Assembly (NCBI GenBank): GCA_045802605.1
Contig: JBJMQS010000036.1
Location: forward strand, 259,130 to 323,129
Reading direction: 5' to 3'
From: JBJMQS01 sp045802605
Lineage (GTDB): Bacteria; Planctomycetota; Planctomycetia; Gemmatales; Gemmataceae
Length of the DNA: 64,000 nt
The position numbers were made by a program, and so were the translations under genes. Within the stretch, counting starts at the first letter, position 1. Each line of letters begins with the position of its first letter. A model generated the notes under the pieces. The model saw nothing but the letters and a program-made list of their open reading frames with translations. It was not told where the DNA came from and ran no database searches. Positions 59,207 to 64,000 of the stretch are shown here, one piece after another.

Positions 59207-59494
59207 GTGGTGGTGAGACTACCTGAGGAACCGGAGGTTATTTTCACCCACAAAATGTCTTGCTATCTCGAACTCGGACGATGGCAGAATGTTCGCCTTG
59301 TTCCCTGGGCCGCCAGTGGCCACGCCAACCCTGAGATCCTAGCCTGGGGGGGCGCTGGGTGTTTGTTGGCCACCGTACAATCGATGCCCGAAAAAGTGTT
59401 AGCCGCCGTTTGTTTGGCTCCAATTAACCAGCCGCGGCGGATATTGTCGGCAGCGGACCCTTTCGCTTGCGGCTTGGGGCTGTGCGGGTCATAA
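59207..59494 (+). CDS. Possible small protein before two terminators
   Basis: Three consecutive GTG codons (59207, 59210, 59213) follow a perfect AGGAGGT site, which argues for translation of the 95-aa frame MVVRLPEEPEVIFTHKMSCYLELGRWQNVRLVPWAASGHANPEILAWGGAGCLL.... An intrinsic terminator lies 34 nt after the stop. The protein has no recognisable domain and could be a decayed gene. The call relies on expression signals, not on homology. Confidence 0.45.
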   Translation: MVVRLPEEPEVIFTHKMSCYLELGRWQNVRLVPWAASGHANPEILAWGGAGCLLATVQSMPEKVLAAVCLAPINQPRRILSAADPFACGLGLCGS

Positions 59495-59527
59495 TTGCGG
59501 TACCGACGTTGCTTAGTCGCCAAGCCT

Positions 59528-59559
59528 CACCCCTGGCTCAACCCAGGGGTGTTTTTCTT
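59528..59559 (+). terminator. Strong intrinsic terminator
   Basis: Perfect 9-bp stem CACCCCTGG with CCAGGGGTG (59528-59536, 59543-59551), 6-nt loop, followed by TTTTTCTT. It terminates plus-strand transcripts coming from 59207-59494. Confidence 0.9.
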
Positions 59560-59621
59560 GCATCAGGTTCCATCGCGTGCAGAATTAGCCTTAACCCTCT
59601 AGTTGGGGGATCAGGTCAGCC

Positions 59622-59656
59622 AAACCCCTAGGTCAAAAGCCTAGGGGTTTCGGTTT
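59622..59656. terminator. Second intrinsic terminator-like hairpin
   Basis: Perfect 11-bp stem AAACCCCTAGG with CCTAGGGGTTT (59622-59632, 59640-59650), 7-nt loop, followed by CGGTTTT. The A/T ends on both sides allow use in both directions. It lies 63 nt behind the first terminator, in front of the HTH gene. Confidence 0.75.
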
Positions 59657-59779
59657 TCCCCATAAGTATTGAGACGGTTGCGGACCTTGCTGCGTCGGTA
59701 TGCGAAGTGCATCAACAAGTGGTTATCCCCAGAGATCTGTTCATGGTGTCGGCCAAAAATCGCGGCCCTGGGTCTTTCC

Positions 59780-60025
59780 ATGGAATGGGTTTGGAATGGT
59801 GCGCGCCTAGCCGAGGTCATCGAAGCGGCAGGTGTGACCAAGAAAGCACTCGCTGAAAAGATGGAGGCGTCACCGTCGAATATTTCACGGCGGGTGAATA
59901 ACGAACGCGAACCGTCATTCAGCGCATTTTGGAGTCTGGCGAAGGCTCTCGGAATCGGTGGCGAGGTGTTACTACAAAAGGTCGGAAGCCCGATCAAGTT
60001 TGAATTGCGCCCCAAGTCGAAGTGA
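59780..60025 (+). CDS. XRE/Cro-type HTH protein
   Basis: 81 aa from ATG at 59780: MEWVWNGARLAEVIEAAGVTKKALAEKMEASPSNISRRVNNEREPSFSAFWSLAKALGIGGEVLLQKVGSPIKFELRPKSK. Residues 8-60 are a Cro/C1-type helix-turn-helix with the recognition helix around SPSNISRRVNN. The frame is open upstream to 59669, but that part is not HTH-like. Short free-standing regulators of this kind often act as prophage or antitoxin repressors. No partner gene is visible next to it. Confidence 0.75.
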   Translation: MEWVWNGARLAEVIEAAGVTKKALAEKMEASPSNISRRVNNEREPSFSAFWSLAKALGIGGEVLLQKVGSPIKFELRPKSK

Positions 60026-60215
60026 ATATCTTGCAATCTTCTGCTCATCAGATGCGATGTCGGTTAATTCTGCAAGATACTACGGCGCGAACGGTAGAGA
60101 GTGTTAATAGCGATTCCCTTCGGGAGAGGCGGTTAGCTCCTGAACTCGCGAACCTCAAACGTGCTTGGACGCCACTCATGGCGCAGGATCGTCATGCGCG
60201 CCCGATTCAAACTCC

Positions 60216-60431
60216 ATGCAGCACCCCGAACCTCAGTTGCCGGGCGCGCCAACCACCGCACTGCCGGGTACCGAGGACAAGATCAACGCGCTCGCAGAGC
60301 GCGCACGATTGGGTGAAACGCTTTGGCATCCTCTTGATCGAACGTGGGGAGATGCACCACCAGAAGAGGCTGCCAGCCATTGCGTCGGGCGATTCGCATC
60401 GAACGAGCGACCGTATCCTGAGATGCCATGA
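60216..60431 (+). CDS. Short protein with a TxxKINxLAERARxGExLWHP motif
   Basis: 71 aa: MQHPEPQLPGAPTTALPGTEDKINALAERARLGETLWHPLDRTWGDAPPEEAASHCVGRFASNERPYPEMP. The block ALPGT-x-x-K-I-x-x-L-x-x-R-A-x-x-G-x-x-L-W-H-P resembles short planctomycete proteins often found next to HTH or mobile-element genes; I cannot name the family. The in-frame ATG at 60165 is an alternative start. No strong ribosome site. The stretches on either side, 60,026-60,215 and 60,432-60,611, show nothing else. Confidence 0.5.
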   Translation: MQHPEPQLPGAPTTALPGTEDKINALAERARLGETLWHPLDRTWGDAPPEEAASHCVGRFASNERPYPEMP

Positions 60432-60611
60432 CGGTACAACCGCGACGCGAGGCCGACTGCTATCGTGACAGTCATGGCCAACAGTAACCGAAACATCGGC
60501 GCTCCAACTTCATTTGGCAGGTGGAAGTTAGCAAATGGTCAACCAAAATGTGCAAAACAACATCGCGGCCGGCCAAAATGCAATTGATGCCGCGAGGCCC
60601 AATCTTCGCCG

Positions 60612-60947
60612 TTAGTCGTCATCGTCGATAACATCGATCGAAAATCGAATCATCAGGTGGTCGGAGATCCGCTTGCGGTACTCGGCCGCGTTCAAGGTCG
60701 GATGACGAAATACATCTAGCTTGGAGTTCGTGAACTCCTTGGCTTTGACATTGCCCTTGGGATTGGGCACGAACGCCCGATCGAACGGGTTGCTGTATCG
60801 CTCATTGGTGAATGTGATCTGATCGTCGGCATTCAGATCGACAAACCCGGCCGTTGTCAAAACCGAGATCTTCTTTTCATCCTTCTTCAAGGCGTCGGTG
60901 TCACCGACGAATTCGTTTTCAGAGACCTGAATCAATGGGGGTCTCAA
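60612..60947 (-). pseudogene. C-terminal fragment of an endonuclease/exonuclease/phosphatase-fold protein
   Basis: The frame LTTAGFVDLNADDQITFTNERYSNPFDRAFVPNPKGNVKAKEFTNSKLDVFRHPTLNAAEYRKRISDHLMIRFSIDV has the family's end: D-R-A-F-V-P and the catalytic S-D-H motif. The first two thirds with the G-D-x-N motif are missing. Codon-like sequence continues upstream for about 80 nt without a start and then decays. It is a truncated gene, possibly cut by events linked to the adhesin locus. Confidence 0.65.
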
Positions 60948-61193
60948 TTCAATTTGAACGCGAACCGAGTCGCCGCGCTTGTCGGGCCAATCCGCGTATA
61001 CAAGTCGTGCGAAATTATCGGTCGGATGCGATACCCTCCGTTCGCGATGCGCGCCTCGGGTTTCTTATTGACCAAGGGTAGGCTAAAAACTGGGACTGAC
61101 GCGAAAGGTGCTCGAGATTACGGGGCTCTTGACATACTTGCTTGAAACCGGAGAATGGCGAAATCCCATCTTTTCTCCCAAGAGGCCCCGCCC

Positions 61194-64000
61194 ATGGCGT
61201 CGTTCACTCGATCATTGCGAGACCGTTTCCGATTCCGACCCTCCCTCTTTGACTTGGAGCGACGCATTGCGCCGGCAAGCGCGTCCCTAGCATCAGGCGT
61301 GTTGACGGTCAATTTCACTGCTGCCGGCACAACGGCGGAACATGTGACGCTGACCAATGGTGCTACGAATATGGTGTTCACGGGCAACTTCACCGGAACG
61401 TCATCGTTTCCTGTAGGCAGTGTCTCCAAGATTGTGGTTCAGGACTCAGGGGGAAGCAACGATCAACTGATCGACTTCAAGGGCACCCCTGCCTTCGCTT
61501 TGAGCGGTGGATTATCGTCGAATAATGTTGAGGAAGTGAGACTGACCAATTCGATCAGCGTCACGGGCACGAGCACTCTGAGCATCAATGCGCCTAAAGA
61601 TATTTCAGTCGTTGGTATAGTTTCGACCGTCAACGGCGATTTGACGCTCCTAGCCAATCAACAGGGGGGCCCTACTAGCGGCTCTTTTACCGGCGTGGGT
61701 ATTGGCGGAACAGTCAAAGTCACAGGATCCGGAATGCTGACCATAGCGGGGCGAGGTGGAGTTGCGGGAGGCACGGGTGTTAACGTTTCAACGAACAGCT
61801 TAATTTCGGGAGGCATCGCGGGCTCAAAATGCACCATAACTGGAACCGGAGGGACATCGACGAGTAGCTCCAACAATGGTGTCCGCGTGCAAGGTATTAG
61901 TGGCGTCGGGGCAAAAATTACATCATTGGGCGGCGATGTCACTGTGATTGGAAACGGCGGCGGGACAGCGGCAGCGACAAAAAACTACGGTGTGATTATC
62001 GAAGGCAACTCACTCACAAGACCGACTATTACTGCGGGGGGAAAGGGAAACGTCACGGTTACTGGAACTGGTGGAAATACTGCGGCCAATGACAATACCG
62101 GCGTCTATGTGAACGAGGGCGCGATCACATCGAGCGGCGGCAATGTGTCGATTACTGCAACGGGTGGCGGTCCTGGCAATGTCAGTCAAACTGGCGGCAA
62201 TTTCGGCTTTTATATGACGGGTAGTACGGCGGTCCCCTCTCAAATCTCAGCCCTTGCCCAAGGCAAAGTGACCATTACTGGCACAAGTGGTACGACAAAA
62301 GGGGGCGATGGCATAATTCTCGATACCGGCTCGATCGCTACGGCGGGCGGCGACATTGTTCTAGATGGCCAGAGTAATTCGAGTTCCTCAACGAAGCACT
62401 ACGGCGTTAACATTCAAGGAGCGACGCTTTCGTCGAACGGCGGAAATATCTCAATCACGGGAGTCGGCGGTGCCGGCAGTACAAGCCACGGAGTGTTAGT
62501 TTGGATCAATCCGGCCTCGATCAATTCCGGTGGTGGTGGAATAACGATGACGGGCACTGCAAATAGTTTGAGCTCCGGCATTGCACTACAAGGCATTTCC
62601 ATCAACAGTTCCAATGGACCAATAACGTTTATTACAGATAGCTTGAATTTTGACTCAAATGCCATCGTGAACGCCGACACAGCGCAAGTCACTCTGAAAC
62701 AACTCACAGTCGGAACTGCGATTGATGTCGGTGGTGCAGACGGGACCGGTGTCCTCGGTCTCACGGACTCTGAACTCGATCGCATTACGGCAGGCACCGT
62801 TCAAATCGGCGACCTCAGTTCGGGCTCAATCACTGTTTCGGGGTTCATAACTCACTCAAACAGCCTTTCACTGACATCGGGGACCGGCATTACTGCGAAT
62901 AGTTCGATTGACATGGCGGCGAATAGATCGTTGACTGCATCTACGCCGGGAAGCATCGTATTGGCAACTACGTTGGCGGATTTTTCCGCGGCAGGAAACG
63001 GCGGATTTGCTTTCACGGCAACCAATGTAACACTGAATAACGGTGCCAGTTTGCTAAACGGCACTGGAGCAATCACGTTCGTTGCAAATAGCGTCAGTAT
63101 CGCCCCGTCCGCAACAATTTCGACGAATCCGATTTCTTCGACGGTTTCCTTTCGCCCTTTGACTAATGGCACCAAAATCGACCTTGGAGGACTGGATTCT
63201 GCCGGGACGCTAGGCTTAACTGACAACGAACTTGACCGGGTATCAGCGGGTACCCTACAGATCGGTGATTCAACGTCCGGTGCGCTTACAGTGAGTGCCG
63301 CTATTTCGCGTTCTTCGGGTGTCAACTTCGTGTTGGTTACCGGAGGTGCAGTTGTTTTTAACAGTGATTTTGACGCTGGTAAAAGCAACATCAAATTGAC
63401 GACTGGAGGTGCAATTCAACAGTTCGTTGGAGTTGTGAAAACAAGCGGCACGCTCACGTTGGACGCCGCCGTTGGTCAAAACGCAACTTTTCCCAACTTG
63501 GGTAATATCGCGGGCACGCTTGTTATTCCTACGGGTGTGACTTGTGTCGTCGATGGTTCTTTCAATTCGACTGGCGCCGTCCAGGTACACGGAGCACTCG
63601 GCGGCATCGGCTCGGTCGGAATCACCACAGTCAACGCCGTGGGCAAGCTGTCACCTGGGAGCAGTTTCGGTCGGTTGACTACTGGCAATCTCGTCCTGAA
63701 AGCCGGATCCATTGCGAACATAGACGTACAAGGCCCCATAGTAGGAACCTACGAACGCCTTGTGGTCGATGGAAATCTAGATCTCGACGGCGCGATACTG
63801 CTAGGCTCAGTTGGATTTGCACCACTCAGCAATCAAGTATTTTCTTTGATTCGAGTAGATGGGGCGAACCCAGTTGTTGGAACATTCGACGGTTTGCCAG
63901 AAGGAGCGGTCGTGACCTTCGGCGGTGTGCCATTCACCATTAGTTACGTTGGTGGGGATGGTAATGACGTTACGTTGAAAGCACGCACTATCTTGCTCGG
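61194..64000 (+). CDS. Large repeat-rich adhesin, N-terminal part (continues beyond window)
   Basis: The frame from ATG 61194 stays open to the window end, at least 935 residues. The N-terminus MASFTRSLRDRFRFRPSLFDLERRIAPASASL has the short basic head and LE-R motif common on planctomycete surface proteins. The rest is Gly/Thr/Ser/Asn-rich beta-solenoid sequence with imperfect repeats (ITSLGGDVTVIGNGGG, ITSSGGNVSITATGGG, LSSNGGNISITGVGG) and a larger repeat containing LGLTD-x-ELDR-x-x-AGT-x-QIGD at about 62750 and 63200. GGDGNDVTL at the end resembles autotransporter-associated repeats. Likely an outer-surface filamentous adhesin. Confidence 0.85.
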   Translation, partial: MASFTRSLRDRFRFRPSLFDLERRIAPASASLASGVLTVNFTAAGTTAEHVTLTNGATNMVFTGNFTGTSSFPVGSVSKIVVQDSGGSNDQLIDFKGTPAFALSGGLSSNNVEEVRLTNSISVTGTSTLSINAPKDISVVGIVSTVNGDLTLLANQQGGPTSGSFTGVGIGGTVKVTGSGMLTIAGRGGVAGGTGVNVSTNSLISGGIAGSKCTITGTGGTSTSSSNNGVRVQGISGVGAKITSLGGDVTVIGNGGGTAAATKNYGVIIEGNSLTRPTITAGGKGNVTVTGTGGNTAANDNTGVYVNEGAITSSGGNVSITATGGGPGNVSQTGGNFGFYMTGSTAVPSQISALAQGKVTITGTSGTTKGGDGIILDTGSIATAGGDIVLDGQSNSSSSTKHYGVNIQGATLSSNGGNISITGVGGAGSTSHGVLVWINPASINSGGGGITMTGTANSLSSGIALQGISINSSNGPITFITDSLNFDSNAIVNADTAQVTLKQLTVGTAIDVGGADGTGVLGLTDSELDRITAGTVQIGDLSSGSITVSGFITHSNSLSLTSGTGITANSSIDMAANRSLTASTPGSIVLATTLADFSAAGNGGFAFTATNVTLNNGASLLNGTGAITFVANSVSIAPSATISTNPISSTVSFRPLTNGTKIDLGGLDSAGTLGLTDNELDRVSAGTLQIGDSTSGALTVSAAISRSSGVNFVLVTGGAVVFNSDFDAGKSNIKLTTGGAIQQFVGVVKTSGTLTLDAAVGQNATFPNLGNIAGTLVIPTGVTCVVDGSFNSTGAVQVHGALGGIGSVGITTVNAVGKLSPGSSFGRLTTGNLVLKAGSIANIDVQGPIVGTYERLVVDGNLDLDGAILLGSVGFAPLSNQVFSLIRVDGANPVVGTFDGLPEGAVVTFGGVPFTISYVGGDGNDVTLKARTILL

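Noticed and set aside
60022..60468. 148-aa plus-strand frame
   Set aside because: It overlaps the HTH stop by 4 nt but its translation is Arg/Ser/His-rich without pattern; the frame at 60216-60431 has a recognisable motif.
62852..63739. Minus-strand frames (180, 106 and 87 aa) over the adhesin region
   Set aside because: The plus strand has an uninterrupted repeat-rich frame across the region; the antisense frames are Pro/Val-rich mirror images of its Gly/Thr codons.

Overview
The window looks like the chromosome of a planctomycete (Planctomycetota, probably class Planctomycetia; this is an inference). The supporting signs are large secreted proteins of no recognised family, a DNA topoisomerase I with five C-terminal zinc ribbons, GC-rich stem-loop repeats beginning GTTAGCCCGACGCG behind genes, a giant secreted adhesin with an LE-R-type N-terminus, and weak or absent Shine-Dalgarno sites on many genes. 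No taxonomic marker such as rRNA is present.

Region 1 (1-28.3 kb) is GC-rich, densely packed and mostly housekeeping. In order it holds a secreted protein of unknown function, a HhH-GPD DNA glycosylase coupled to a TPR membrane protein, a BON-like protein, csrA with its own terminator, an agmatine deiminase family enzyme, a lone receiver protein coupled to a YheT-like hydrolase, topA, a PpiD/SurA-like periplasmic protein, hflX, a Trm112-like protein, an M1 metallopeptidase apparently fused to an outer-membrane barrel, a ThiF/MoeB-type E1 enzyme near Uma2 and a cysteine-desulfurase-like enzyme, queA, an HtrA protease and a PP2C phosphatase. It ends at a tRNA-Asn(GTT) gene.

Region 2 (28.4-58.6 kb) reads as a genomic island. 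The ~230 bp just downstream of tRNA-Asn recurs in diverged form at 58,325-58,559. The interior looks more AT-rich and holds two paralogous DDE transposases, one near each end, a SWIM-finger transposase, and many pseudogenes and repeats. A 31.9-39.7 kb array carries short membrane-anchored BamE/SmpA-like paralogs and micro-membrane proteins. A 39.7-46 kb zone carries Rhs-type polymorphic toxin material: an orphan toxin tail with a probable immunity gene, an Rhs C-terminal protein with a possible His/Cys protease-like tip followed by a beta-propeller-like membrane protein, and Rhs and CBS remnants. From 47.1 to 56.6 kb lies a complete chemosensory operon: CheA, CheW, a soluble MCP, CheR, CheB, CheY, CheC and a hybrid histidine kinase. 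No tyrosine or serine recombinase was seen.

Region 3 (58.6-64 kb) holds small genes, two strong intrinsic terminators, an HTH regulator, a truncated endonuclease/phosphatase-fold protein, and the N-terminal part of a large repeat-rich adhesin that runs off the window end.

All family calls come from reading motifs by eye; no database search was possible.
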